Source: Amorphochlora amoebiformis (taxonomy: Eukaryota > Cercozoa > Chlorarachniophyceae). From it: a stretch of DNA of 64,000 nucleotides. The position numbers were made by a program, and so were the translations under genes. Positions within the stretch are counted from its first letter, which is position 1. Every line of letters begins with the position of its first letter. The stretch covers positions 558,001 to 622,000 of the forward strand of contig BAAHQB010000018.1 of NCBI GenBank assembly GCA_054601695.1, given 5' to 3'. Below are positions 52,783 through 64,000 of the stretch, piece after piece. The notes under the pieces are model-generated. The model was given only the letters and a program-made list of their open reading frames with translations, made no database searches and was not told the DNA's origin.

Positions 52783-54001
52783 TAATCATGCGACATTTTA
52801 ACTTAAAATACCTTCGGCCTCAAATGGTGGTTTGCCGACGAGAAACTCATACATGAGGACTCCAAGACTCCAGACGTCAACAGCAACTGATGAAATATGA
52901 ATCAAAAGCTAAGCTGATATACGCTGCCAAGAATTGTATTGAAGCTTACAGTTATGATCTTTCCCCTCAACCATCTCGGGCGGTAAGTAATCCAGCGTCC
53001 CACAGAGAGTCTAGTGGTTTGAATATGTCAGGTAATTTTACATGAGGGGAAGTTCCCACCTGTCTTCGTGCGTTCGGAGCATGAACAGACCACCCGAAGT
53101 CCGCGATTTTTAACGCCCCATTGTTTCCCAAGAGCAAATTTTCTGGTATGTTCTGAATTATACCACATTCGTAATAATTCAAATGGGACTGCCTACCTGG
53201 TTTGATATCACGGTGGATGACATTCTTTTTGTGGCAATAATCAAGGGCATCTGCCAAGGCCGAGATGTACTCACCAGTCTTGGCTTCGCTAAACCTCCCT
53301 TCCTTTTGGAGCTGAGAATACATATGTGGTTTAGAACTCCCCTAACATGTTTATGTTGACAATATAAATACACACAAATTTACAATTTTTTTTAACACAC
53401 ATATGTACATCATACATATCAAAGTAAGACCTGTTTGTAAAGCTCCCCCCCACTAGCGAATTCAAGGATTAGATAGACCCGCTTCTTATCGTAAAAATAT
53501 CCGTAGAGTCTCAGGATGTTTTGATGCCTGCAAAAACAAATTATCCTGATCTTGCATGGGGAATCCCGGCAGATAAAGTACCTTAAGTGTGACTGAATCT
53601 CAATTTCTCGTCTAAGCTGGTGCTCTACTCCCGCGTTTGCAAGTTGGCTCTTGTAGAGAACCTGGAATTTGGGATGTTGAGCAAAATGTTCTGATGAACC
53701 GGGATTCTGGGAGACCGCACCTTCAGAGCAAGGATGAATTTCGTCTTCCTTTCGCGTGCTAGATATACGTTTCCAAATTTACCTCTGTCGATAAACTCAG
53801 TTAACCTTGTTTCTTTCCAGAATAAACGTAATGCAATCTTACCTGCCGAGTGGTTTTCCTATCTCAAAGTCATCTAGTTTCCATTTCTTGGTGGGATTTT
53901 TCGAGAACCTGATATGTCGAAAGGTGAATTACGAAATATTCCTCTTTGAGGACAAGCATATCTTACTTTCTAGGTACGTTGGAGGGCTGACGGTTCTCCA
54001 T
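52263..54001 (-). CDS. AURK: Aurora-type Ser/Thr protein kinase, complete
   Basis: Eleven exons (minus): 53967-54001, 53843-53908, 53721-53784, 53582-53661, 53431-53527, 53197-53311, 53060-53142, 52950-53010, 52812-52886, 52410-52498, 52263-52355. All GT-AG and in phase, 285 residues. The kinase domain starts at about residue 21 ([20 protein letters not shown]), so the N-terminus is very short for an Aurora. Seen: catalytic Lys55 (LALK), HRDIKPEN (147-154), DFGWSVHAP (167-175), and activation segment [16 protein letters not shown], with Thr181 at the Aurora autophosphorylation position; [20 protein letters not shown] and a final [12 protein letters not shown]. Aurora kinases act in spindle assembly and chromosome segregation. 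Introns are short and mostly ordinary; only intron 9 (52499-52811) has AT/CA repeats. Divergent from the SAP gene with 141 bp between ATGs. Confidence 0.96.
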
Positions 54002-54142
54002 CGATCTATCGGTCGGTGAGGACCGTTGACAGTCCGGGTTGACTGCTGAAACGAAAAATATTTTTCTCAGCCGAAGAAATAAAACCGAATATTCTAAAAA
54101 TTCGCACTGTGCGTGGCACCCGACGAGCCCTGCGCACCTCCG
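54002..54142. promoter_or_regulatory. Putative bidirectional promoter, Aurora/SAP protein
   Basis: 141 bp between divergent starts. Contains AGCCGAA (54069-54075), the complement of the TTCGGCT core shared with the two other divergent intergenic regions. Non-repetitive. Function inferred. Confidence 0.4.
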
Positions 54143-54958
54143 ATGACGCCTGATGACGAGCTCCAGCCCGAGTCCCTACGGGTAGGGCTTCTGATATGCC
54201 CGGAATCTTATTGAACTGTACACTCACATTGATTTTGTAGGTCGTGGACCTGAAGAAGGAGCTGCAAGCCCGTAAATTGAGCACAAAAGGTGGATATCGA
54301 ACCTGGTCGAGAAGTCTTTTTCCGCTTACACACCCTCCCTCAGGCCGCAAGCTGGATCTAATTAAGAGACTTAACAAATACCTGGAGGAGGTTAGATTTA
54401 TTTGTCCTTCTGTCCATCCGATCAGTGCCTGACACGTGTCAAAATCTCAGGCGAAGGCGGGGACTGACGATCCGGTATATAGCAAGCTGACCCTAGGCAG
54501 CATGAATTTTAATTCTGGAGAGTTCTCTTTTATATGGGGTTAGAGGAAAGTTGGCAGGGTCGAGTAGGTGGTGTTCAGAGTTTACATCCGCTCGGACTGG
54601 CGGATCAATTAGAACATATCTTCACGAGGGACGGATGGATGCCTGGAGAGGGTCAGGGTACGAGGGTGCGACTCGACCGGATACACCGATGTATCTATCA
54701 ATCCTCACCATCCTCTCTGACTTTTGTAACCCCTAGGTGGACAAGAATGGTCCTGCGGAGGAAGAGGAGAACGAAGGTGGAATTTCGTTTAAATTGAAGT
54801 CATAACCTGAGGTAAGGAGTCTGCTGTATCTTTAGAATATCCTCTTCTTAGGTCCTAAGGAAATTGATGAAAGCAAGGCTGTTGACGCAAAGAAGACCGA
54901 AGCCAAGTTGTAAATCCTCGTTAAATTAAACCTTTCATATTATATGTAATATGTGTGT

Positions 54959-55030
<72 letters not shown>

Positions 55031-55187
55031 TATATATATATAAATATTATATATTATAATATATATAGAGATATAAATATATATATATATATATTGCATA
55101 CACATAATACACGTGTATATGTGTGTATGTTTTCATGTACATATAGAAAAATTATTTTGTATATGCAATATACATATATATATATAT

Positions 55188-55242
<55 letters not shown>

Positions 55243-55306
55243 TATAGATAATATGAAATTACACATTTATATATTTACATATGCTATCTACTATGTTTAT
55301 GTTTAT

Positions 55307-55343
<37 letters not shown>

Positions 55344-55383
55344 CACAGACACACACATATATATATATATATATATAAATATA

Positions 55384-55444
<61 letters not shown>

Positions 55445-55611
55445 GGTATGCCAGGCAAGATAGCGAGCCACCAGCAACAGAGAAAGAACCGGAAGAAGGT
55501 TTGAACACATACACACATTCATATCATACTTTACAGATTCGCCAATTCACAGACTAACATTATGCAAATATATTATATATCTAAATATGTATACATATTT
55601 ATATATCCATA

Positions 55612-55658
<47 letters not shown>

Positions 55659-55710
55659 ATATATTTATACACATATATAAATACATACATACATATATAT
55701 ACATATATAC

Positions 55711-55753
<43 letters not shown>

Positions 55754-56002
55754 AGATGAGGCAGCCCCACCCCCTCCCTCTGCGAAGTCAACTAGTATCC
55801 TAGATATTCTGGACGGCGACGATGATGACGATATGGACGAGGAGGTAGACAAACAGTCACAGATATATATATGTAAGGTATACATATGTATATATATATA
55901 TATATTATAAAATACAGATGTATAAATATATCATATGTATGTAAATATAAAATACGATGGAATATATATATATATATATATACATATACTATACATACAT
56001 GT

Positions 56003-56036
<34 letters not shown>

Positions 56037-56045
56037 ATATATAAT

Positions 56046-56079
<34 letters not shown>

Positions 56080-56237
56080 AAGAATACATGAATATATAAA
56101 TATCTTTTGTGTATAATGTATAAATATGTACATCAGAGAGGAAGGTGTTGTATATACGCATAGTATTATTACATGCGCAGATATATCTTCATACAGATAC
56201 ATTAAACATATACTATATATGCGTATATTATTATTAT

Positions 56238-56278
<41 letters not shown>

Positions 56279-59200
56279 TAGTATATACGTATATATATAT
56301 ATATATATATACATATTATATTATACACAATCAGGAGGTTGCGCCTGCAACCACAGCGCCAGAGGAAGTGGCCAAAGAAGCCGTTGAGGCCAAAGAGGTT
56401 ATTGTTATTTGTGTGTCCTTTCTCAACCTAATGACTGTCTCATGTTCTATATCTATCTTGCAACCTGTGCGGTGAATGGGTAAAATATGTACAATCTTAC
56501 ACAGCGGTATGGAATACCGCTGGTAGTCCATGATGTGGTGGAGATCTCTGTTTGAATTAGTCCGTTTGAAAAATGATTGTCTTCATGGGTATATATGTAT
56601 ATATAACTATCTCTCCTACTATAGATTCCCTTACATTTTATTTTTGACCATATTGTGTTTTGATCCCCTCAGACGAAGACCGTAAGCGGAGAGCCAAGCG
56701 AAAAGCTAAGCGAAAAGCCAGGCGAAAAGCCAGGCGAAAAGCCGAACGAAGAGCCAGTGAGTAAGAAAAAGGCTCACACCAGGTCTGTTGATGTTTACAT
56801 GTATACGAATTTTCATGAATGCATAAATCAATATTGTATACATATACATTTACGTATACAGCATAATAAATATATATATATAAAAGTATATATCTATATA
56901 TGTATATTGTCAGCGTAGCAGTGGTAGTTGTCCGATTGACTGTTGTCCGTTTGGATTATGGCAAATGATAATGACTAAATTCACAAGAAAATTCTCGCGT
57001 AGAAGGCCTTCCCTACCTAAGGTCTTCCCTTGGAAGATCTTCCCCTCGGATGACTATTGCTAATTCGCATGCGTAGATTACGAATATGACGGTAGTCTAG
57101 CGATCTGACGTCTAGTTAAGCTTGTAGGTCCGGTATACGTTAACACTCCCCCTCGACGCGCCGCTCCTGCCAGCGTCGACCTTTGCTGCGCTCTTGGTTG
57201 GAGCCACATGCGCTTCCGTGTCCAGATATGCTTCCGCCAGCTTGAAGAGTGTAGCACCGCTCACAGCCTTGGTAAGCCCATCCGCTAACTGTTGATCTGT
57301 TGGTATATATTCCAACATATATATCCCACGTTGCAGGTGATCCCGACAGTAGTGGAAGTGCAGATCGACGGCCTTGGTTTTCTGAGACAAGATAGGATTC
57401 TCCGCGATCCGTATACACGCAGTGTTGTCCTCATAAACCATCGACGATCCCAACTTCACGTCCAACTCTAAAAATAAGTTCCGCATCCATAGCAATTCGT
57501 CCAGCCCTTCCGACAAAGCGACGTACTCGGCAATGGCTGAGCTCTTCACAGCAATTGTCTGTCGCTTCGAACGCCAATGTATCAAATTTCCTCCGAAGAT
57601 GACCACTGGTCCATGTAGGTAAACGTTGTTGATGTCCGCACTCAATACCTTTCGTCCCTTCACTTGTGCAAGTGCCAGAATGGCCCTTAAGCTGGCGATC
57701 CTCAGTGTCGGGGCGTATCGATCATTAAAGCTCACCCCATACTGTGTATATCCCTTCGCCACCACGCGTGCCTTCTTGCGCCCAGGTTCACCATCCTTGT
57801 TCAGTTTCTGCTTGTAGAGAGTCCTAACACCAACAACCCTCATCTCAGGTCGTCGTGCGATGATCTTCCAGGTCCCGTTCTTCTCCAGTGCCTCTATCTC
57901 TTCATCGGTTGCCTTCACCCATGCAGGATGATGCCTCGCCTCCTCCCAGTTCTTGGGTTCGGTGCCGTCGCTTATACCGAACATGCAGTCCTCCATCGCC
58001 GCAGCCACTTCAACGTTGCCCTTAGCGCTTGGGATCTCGCTGCCTCCTTGTCCGTCGTATACTGTGCGTTGCGTCCGAGTGCGTGTTGAACGCCTAGGTG
58101 CCGTTTCTTCTTCGTCGTCGTTGTCGTCGTCGTCGTCAGACTCCCCCATATCCGGTGCATTATTCTTCTCCCCCTCTCCGTCGGCAGCCTTGTCGTCGGA
58201 GAAAGTCATTTCAGGATATATATATGTATCATTCCGCTTCTCAGGAGATATATATATATCTTCTCGTCGAGCCTTGAAGTTGAATATGGTATCGTAGAAC
58301 CTAACATGCGCCTTGACATCCGCAATCGACAATCCAGCCACGACTCCCAGCTTCTCCATCTTCTTGATGATCCTACTTGGCGTATGTCCTAGTGCCAGGT
58401 GCCATTTCCATAAGGACCTCCACCTCGCCTTGTCGTCAAACCATGCGCCAAGGTTATCATCGTTTGCCACAGGGATGAGGAACAGCCTCTTCTTGGTCCC
58501 AGAAGTCCTGCAAATCTCATCTCCATCCTTCATAATCGAGATGTCGTCCTGCTCCCCCACGAACCTGAGTCGATATCCATCTTCACGTAGCCGCCGTTGA
58601 GCCACGTAGTTCGCCGCAGCTCCGGGGCAATATGCCACATTGGTCATCTTGAGTACTTTCCCATTCCTTAGTGGCACTTCAACGTCCCCAAAGCCCTTGG
58701 ATTCCATTCGGGTCTCGCCGTTGCCTAGCTTGAAAGCATGATTCTTCACCACCCTGAAGGTCTTGAAGTACCGCTTGTCCTTGAAACAGCTCCTCGTGCA
58801 TCCACTGTCGAGCACCAGATATCCAGCAGTCGAGCCGTCGCCCCAGTTGCCTGCCACCGCGCTCCAGTTGTAATCCGATTCGCTGCTATCCTCAAGTATC
58901 GCCGCATCATCATCTTGTTCGTTGAGCAATGGACAATCCTTCTTCATGTGCCCCTTCTTTTTGCACTTGAAACATTTGCCCCTGAACTTCCTCGATGCTC
59001 CCTTCGGCCTCCCAGACTTCGCGGTCATCAACTTGTCGATCCTAGTCTTCATCTTCGCAAGATCCTTCGCAGACATGTCCTTGAGATTCTTGGTCCCTTG
59101 ATGCTCATGGCCGGCCGCCACGATATCCTTTACCTTGGTCTCATAGTTGTTAGCCGCCTTCCTTGCTGCCACACTAGTGATCGCCGTTACCGCCGCTTGG

Positions 59201-60069
59201 TAGGTAGTAGGGTGCAGTGCAATATTCTCGAGTGTAGAGCCGTACTCGTCCTCCGGGAGAGCCATCATGAGCGCCACGATCCTGTCCTCGTCGTCCATGG
59301 TCTTGCCCAGCCCGGTGAGTGCATCCGCCGTCTCCTCGATCTCCGAAGCCAGCTTCCCGAAATCGCCGCTGTAATCGTCAAGCGTCTGACGATTCAACTT
59401 CTTCTGTAGCTTCATCCTCCTAAACAGTCGTGGACCCTCGATGCCAGCGCGCAGACGAGCCCAGAGGTACACTGGATCCTCCCTCCCGGTTGTAAGATGT
59501 TCATACTTACGTCCCACCGTGAGCACCAATGTAGCATGCAGTAGCATCCTCAACTTTATATGCGCGTCCTCTTTCCCATCGAGATTCGTTGCCCATTTCC
59601 CCTCCTTCATCTCAACCACATGCTGTGGACGTAGAGCGTCAGGATTCTTCCAATCCATGATGGATCGTGCCCCAAGCTTCATGCAGTCCTCGAGCTGAAG
59701 TGCCTTCACCATCATAGAGACGCTCTTGGCATATTTGGTCCAGTCGTCCTCCTTGGTAAGCTTCAGCTTGGCAGTCCACTTGAGTAGGGCAGTACGTGTC
59801 GCTTCGAAACTCATAACCTGTCAGCGTAGCAGTGGTAGTTGTCCGATTGACTGTTGTCCGTTTGGATTATGGCAAATGATAATGACTAAATTCACAAGAA
59901 AATTCTCGCGTAGAAGGCCTTCCCTACCTAAGGTCTTCCCTTGGAAGATCTTCCCCTCGGATGACTATTGCTAATTCGCATGCGTAGATTACGAATATGA
60001 CGGTAGTCTAGCGATCTGACGTCTAGTTAAGCTTGTAGGTCCGGTATACGTTAACAGTGTATACATGTG

Positions 60070-60145
<76 letters not shown>

Positions 60146-60339
60146 GTACACATATATATATATATATGTATGTATATGTAATATATAAAACTGGCAAATT
60201 AAGAGGCTGACACCATGATATATACATCTACATGAAGGTTTTTATATGTATTTAGTCGGCACTTGATACCACCATCATGATAGCTCAAATTCCAATGATA
60301 TATACATATATATATATATATATTATACATTTATATATT

Positions 60340-60437
<98 letters not shown>

Positions 60438-60566
60438 AAGAGCCCAGAGCAGCGAAAAGACCACCTAAGAAAAGCCGGTTCAGAATGTTTGCCAAGGTTT
60501 ATCTTATATGTAAATTATATATATATGTAGTAGACACGGCACAAAATAGCCTATATATATAAATAT

Positions 60567-60664
<98 letters not shown>

Positions 60665-60740
60665 ATATACTATATACCCGTAGTTTAAAGGCAATCAACA
60701 CCTCGTAGTTTACTAGCTGTAGGTTCCGCGCGTTAACAAT

Positions 60741-60778
<38 letters not shown>

Positions 60779-60793
60779 GCATATATATATATA

Positions 60794-60848
<55 letters not shown>

Positions 60849-60891
60849 AAATATATATATATATATATGTATAAATATATATGTAAAAACA

Positions 60892-60922
<31 letters not shown>

Positions 60923-60975
60923 TAGGCGGTGAATGAGATGAAAGTGGATAACGAGGCGGCGATTAACTCAGGTGT

Positions 60976-61013
<38 letters not shown>

Positions 61014-61038
61014 GTAGATATATATATTTATATATATG

Positions 61039-61085
<47 letters not shown>

Positions 61086-61179
61086 TTATATATATATTAC
61101 ATATATATATATATATAAATATATTGATGTGTGTATGTGTATGTATATGTGTGTGCATATGTATATATACATACATGCA

Positions 61180-61210
<31 letters not shown>

Positions 61211-61254
61211 TGTGAATATATATATATATATACATATAAAAATATATATATATG

Positions 61255-61288
<34 letters not shown>

Positions 61289-61476
61289 ATTTTTGTCCGG
61301 CAAACACACTAGGACACCGCCCTATTAATATACACTAAATATACATATATATATACATATATATATATATATATGTATGTATCAAATCAATTTAATTATA
61401 CATATGCATTCTCATTCATACGTAAATATGTACATTCACATTTAGTAATAAATTCGTTATATGGATATATCTACAG

Positions 61477-61522
<46 letters not shown>

Positions 61523-61619
61523 ACATATATTCTATATGTAGATATATACTTTTGAACATTGTAGGCAAGCGTGCCCCACACGAATCCGTTCGAGGATCCA
61601 AGAGACCCAGAGATAGGTG

Positions 61620-61675
<56 letters not shown>

Positions 61676-61726
61676 TATACGTGTGTGTGCGTGTGTCTTT
61701 AATGTGTGTTCATGTGTGTACGCGTT

Positions 61727-61791
<65 letters not shown>

Positions 61792-61830
61792 CATAGGTAA
61801 AGATACTATCTATCTATGATATATATATAT

Positions 61831-61872
<42 letters not shown>

Positions 61873-62154
61873 CATAGTTAAATATACTATCTATCTATGA
61901 TATATATATATATATACATATCTACCTGGATATATTCAGCGAAGAAGAGAGGGATAAGCGTGGCGAGAAGAGGATTAAACGTGTCGCACGTGTCGCACGT
62001 GCCGCGACCAAGGCATCTTCAGTAAGCTAACCCTAGCCCTGACCCTAACCCTAACCCTCTGACCCTAACCCTAACCCTAACCCTAGCCCTGACCCACCCT
62101 AACCCTAACCCTAACCCTAAAAAAACCCTAGTGTTCTCGTGGGTTTACTATACT

Positions 62155-62186
<32 letters not shown>

Positions 62187-62299
62187 GTAAAATACATGTA
62201 TTTTTAAAAGTATATTTATGTGTTTAATATACATTTAAATATATATATGTACATATATATATATGTGTGTGTGTGTGTGAGTGTTATATACGTATGTAT

Positions 62300-62360
<61 letters not shown>

Positions 62361-62838
62361 TCGATATATATGTAGAGATATGAGACATCCGTTACCAGTT
62401 TACCCCAATAACAACCTTAACCTCAAAGAAACGCTTAAACCCTAACCCTAACCCTAACCAAACCCTAACCCTGACTCTATTCTAATGTTTCCAAAACCCT
62501 CCTCTCTTTCTTTCTTCATCTATCCCTATCTATCTATCCGTCTGCCTCTCTCTCACTCTCTTTCTCTCTCTTTCTCGCTATATCTCTCCTCTCTCTCTCT
62601 CTGTTTCTCAATATGTTTGTCTAACTGTTAGGAGTTAGGTTCATGTATGCTTATGATCCGTTTGTGTGTTTCTTGGGTGTAGCCGAGGAAGGGCAGGTTT
62701 GAAGACCTGACGTTCTCACAGCTGGAGAGGAGAATTGGACGATGTAATGATGAGAAATATGTCTATGATGTGTATTCGATATGTGTATGTACTATTATAT
62801 ATGTCTTACTTTTTGATATATGTTTGTGTTGGTAGACA

Positions 62839-62891
<53 letters not shown>

Positions 62892-62960
62892 TATCATAGT
62901 TACATGTTATAATATATGTGTTCGTAAATAGACATCAAGATGAGGAAGGAGTTCTAACAA

Positions 62961-63009
<49 letters not shown>

Positions 63010-63106
63010 TATATATAGATATGTATTGTTATATATGTATACCCATAACATATTTCCATAAGTATCCATGTGTCCAAACAGATCTCAAGTCGGATGTATA
63101 TGTATG

Positions 63107-63148
<42 letters not shown>

Positions 63149-63203
63149 TTAATATGTACATATATATATATATATATATAGATATATAAATACATAGAAT
63201 ACA

Positions 63204-63261
<58 letters not shown>

Positions 63262-63351
63262 ATATATATATATATATACAAACAGATATCAAGATTGAGG
63301 AGGAGGAAGGAGATCGTTATGAAAACATTACAGTTGAGATTCACAACGACG
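54143..63351 (+). CDS. SAP-domain nuclear protein with charged low-complexity body
   Basis: Sixteen exons found: 54143-54181, 54241-54289, 54344-54390, 54451-54474, 54737-54776, 54852-54909, 55455-55498, 55756-55844, 56335-56397, 56673-56782, 60436-60496, 60926-60971, 61565-61616, 61940-62021, 62683-62743, 63286-63351. All GT-AG and in phase over 310 codons. SAP domain at residues about 8-45 ([36 protein letters not shown]), a DNA/RNA-binding helix pair. Then an acidic region ([15 protein letters not shown]), tandem [11 protein letters not shown], and basic stretches ([25 protein letters not shown]) suggesting nuclear localisation. N-terminal SAP plus charged tail recalls SARNP/Tho1-type RNA-export factors, but that is a weak analogy. 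Reading through the last donor gives TGA at 63360-63362, so the gene may end there or run past the window. Intron 10 holds the copia element. Confidence 0.82.
54910..56672 (+). repeat. Introns 6-9 of the SAP gene
   Basis: Introns 54910-55454, 55499-55755, 55845-56334 and 56398-56672. The first three are AT/CA microsatellites, the last is short and ordinary. Confidence 0.75.
56908..57145 (-). repeat. 3' LTR of the copia element
   Basis: 238 bp, same sequence as 59819-60056. The ORF stop lies inside it (57112-57114). Confidence 0.93.
57112..59814 (-). CDS. Gag-Pol polyprotein of copia element lacking integrase and RT cores
   Basis: A single 900-residue frame against about 1300-1450 for intact copia. 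In order: gag capsid-like region (1-260); zinc knuckle [14 protein letters not shown] (about 280-295); aspartic protease with [12 protein letters not shown] (about 333); GAG-pre-integrase [20 protein letters not shown] (about 470); then, in place of the integrase catalytic core, an acidic linker; the N-terminal RT start ([20 protein letters not shown] and [16 protein letters not shown]) up to DINNVYLHG at 727-735; then a jump straight into the RNase H region ([20 protein letters not shown]). The YVDD active site is absent. Both losses keep the frame. The element should need a helper for RT and integration; the Gag and protease parts look intact. Confidence 0.9.
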   Translation of the reverse strand: MSFEATRTALLKWTAKLKLTKEDDWTKYAKSVSMMVKALQLEDCMKLGARSIMDWKNPDALRPQHVVEMKEGKWATNLDGKEDAHIKLRMLLHATLVLTVGRKYEHLTTGREDPVYLWARLRAGIEGPRLFRRMKLQKKLNRQTLDDYSGDFGKLASEIEETADALTGLGKTMDDEDRIVALMMALPEDEYGSTLENIALHPTTYQAAVTAITSVAARKAANNYETKVKDIVAAGHEHQGTKNLKDMSAKDLAKMKTRIDKLMTAKSGRPKGASRKFRGKCFKCKKKGHMKKDCPLLNEQDDDAAILEDSSESDYNWSAVAGNWGDGSTAGYLVLDSGCTRSCFKDKRYFKTFRVVKNHAFKLGNGETRMESKGFGDVEVPLRNGKVLKMTNVAYCPGAAANYVAQRRLREDGYRLRFVGEQDDISIMKDGDEICRTSGTKKRLFLIPVANDDNLGAWFDDKARWRSLWKWHLALGHTPSRIIKKMEKLGVVAGLSIADVKAHVRFYDTIFNFKARREDIYISPEKRNDTYIYPEMTFSDDKAADGEGEKNNAPDMGESDDDDDNDDEEETAPRRSTRTRTQRTVYDGQGGSEIPSAKGNVEVAAAMEDCMFGISDGTEPKNWEEARHHPAWVKATDEEIEALEKNGTWKIIARRPEMRVVGVRTLYKQKLNKDGEPGRKKARVVAKGYTQYGVSFNDRYAPTLRIASLRAILALAQVKGRKVLSADINNVYLHGPVVIFGGNLIHWRSKRQTIAVKSSAIAEYVALSEGLDELLWMRNLFLELDVKLGSSMVYEDNTACIRIAENPILSQKTKAVDLHFHYCRDHLQRGIYMLEYIPTDQQLADGLTKAVSGATLFKLAEAYLDTEAHVAPTKSAAKVDAGRSGASRGSVNVYRTYKLN
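59819..60056 (-). repeat. 5' LTR of the copia element
   Basis: 238 bp, identical by eye to 56908-57145. It ends with TGTC/GACA and CGTTAACA termini. Confidence 0.93.
60057..61939 (+). repeat. SAP gene introns 10 (3' part) to 13, AT repeats
   Basis: AT microsatellites between short exons. Intron 13 has two copies of ATGTTCATAG(G/T)TAAA followed by ACTATCTATCTATGATATAT (61788-61825 and 61868-61908). Confidence 0.75.
62022..62682 (+). repeat. SAP gene intron 14 with CCCTAA arrays
   Basis: Donor GTAAGC is followed after six bases by CCCTAA-type repeats (62028-62130). More appear at 62395-62480, then a CT-rich patch (62500-62600) before the acceptor GGGTGTAG. Confidence 0.85.
62744..63285 (+). 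repeat. SAP gene intron 15 with copies of the exon 16 start
   Basis: AT repeats plus two decayed copies of the exon 16 acceptor and start: 62930-62960 (AAATAGACATCAAGATGAGG) and 63076-63096 (AAACAGATCTCAAGTCGG). The first is itself spliceable in phase and would end the protein at TAA 62956-62958. Confidence 0.7.
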
Positions 63352-63463
63352 GTAACATATGATATATACAACGCATGTGCCTTAAATACATGTTATATCC
63401 GTACTAAAACTTAAACATGTACATGTAAATATGTTCATCATATATGTTAAGCATATATATATA

Positions 63464-63530
<67 letters not shown>

Positions 63531-63573
63531 TATGTGTGTATTGTACATAGAGATAAGAATATATGTATATATG

Positions 63574-63604
<31 letters not shown>

Positions 63605-63688
63605 CCTCGAGCCTAGCCCCAACCCTAATCAACCTTATCCTAACCCAGAAAGGACAGTTACAGTATGTATATACATATATATTGTCCA

Positions 63689-63758
<70 letters not shown>

Positions 63759-63809
63759 ATATATATATATATATATTTTTATATGTACGTGTATGTGTAC
63801 ATCTATAAC

Positions 63810-63855
<46 letters not shown>

Positions 63856-64000
63856 GTTATTACTACTATGAATTTATATATATATACGTCTCCAGCCTTA
63901 CCCTAATCCCTAACCCAATCCAGAAAAGGACAGCCAGGCTTCCAGCAGGTCTGAACAAATAGTATTCTATTTATATATTACATTTCATGCATATAAACGT
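63352..64000. repeat. Right end: AT, (ATT)n tracts and CCCTAA-like fragments
   Basis: (ATT)n at 63464-63522 and 63809-63855, AT repeat, and short CCCTAA-like patches at 63608-63650 and 63889-63925. No exon recognised; this may be the next SAP-gene intron or its 3' flank. Confidence 0.65.

Larger units (their letters stand above)
56908..60056 (-). mobile_element. Ty1/copia LTR retrotransposon, internally deleted
   Basis: A 3149-bp element, antisense within intron 10 of the SAP gene. Two 238-bp LTRs that look identical by eye flank one 900-codon ORF. The polypurine tract (GAGGGGGAG on minus, 57146-57154) abuts the 3' LTR, and the primer-binding region after the 5' LTR reads GGTTATGAG, overlapping the ORF start. 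LTR ends are TGTTAACG and CTGACA on the element strand. I see no clear target-site duplication; the flanks read TATAT and GTGTA. Identical LTRs imply recent insertion. Confidence 0.93.

Noticed and set aside
58738-59409. Plus-strand 223-codon frame inside the copia element
   Set aside because: Shadow of the minus-strand polyprotein.

Overview
The window is nuclear DNA of a eukaryote, probably unicellular, whose lineage I cannot fix. Seven gene models, or six plus a weak fragment, are cut into very short exons (11 to about 1030 nt, mostly 40-80 nt). The introns are dominated by (AT)n microsatellites, with some CT-rich tracts and CCCTAA (telomere-type) arrays. Most open frames in the window are translations of these repeats. 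I found the genes by joining exon-like islands by eye, checking GT/AG ends and codon phase at each junction. Every multi-exon model marked as confident keeps a single frame to a stop, or to the last exon I can see.

Layout: 1-2890, AT and CT repeats with unresolved exon-like islands. 4118-6937 (-), a kinesin-like protein whose nucleotide-binding motifs are all degenerate. 7178-26793 (+), a 24-exon SUMO E3 ligase of the PIAS/Siz type (SAP, PINIT, SP-RING, C-terminal SIM-like tail) with an extra MYND zinc finger between PINIT and SP-RING. 28216-28996, a composite telomere-repeat/spacer satellite in a convergent intergenic region. 29424-36142 (-), a 14-exon VIT/CCC1-family vacuolar iron/manganese transporter. 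36386-37170 (+), a small unrecognised protein. 38259-50615 (+), a 16-exon protein with a BTB/T1 (KCTD-like) domain. 52263-54001 (-), a complete Aurora kinase. 54143-63351 and perhaps beyond (+), a SAP-domain nuclear protein. One intron of that last gene carries a recent, internally deleted Ty1/copia element (56908-60056) on the opposite strand.

Three of the gene pairs are divergent with 141-243 bp between start codons (kinesin/PIAS, VIT/small protein, Aurora/SAP protein), suggesting bidirectional promoters. Convergent ends are separated by kilobases of CTAG-rich or telomere-repeat DNA. Several products suggest cell-division or chromatin roles (Aurora, kinesin-like, SUMO ligase, SAP protein), but the sequence gives no evidence that they act together.

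The most unusual signals are (1) the PINIT-MYND-SP-RING arrangement; (2) partial copies ('echoes') of exon edges with their splice sites, lying in the adjacent introns of at least four genes; (3) splice sites embedded in self-complementary (AT)n; and (4) strand-biased CT and CCCTAA arrays in introns.
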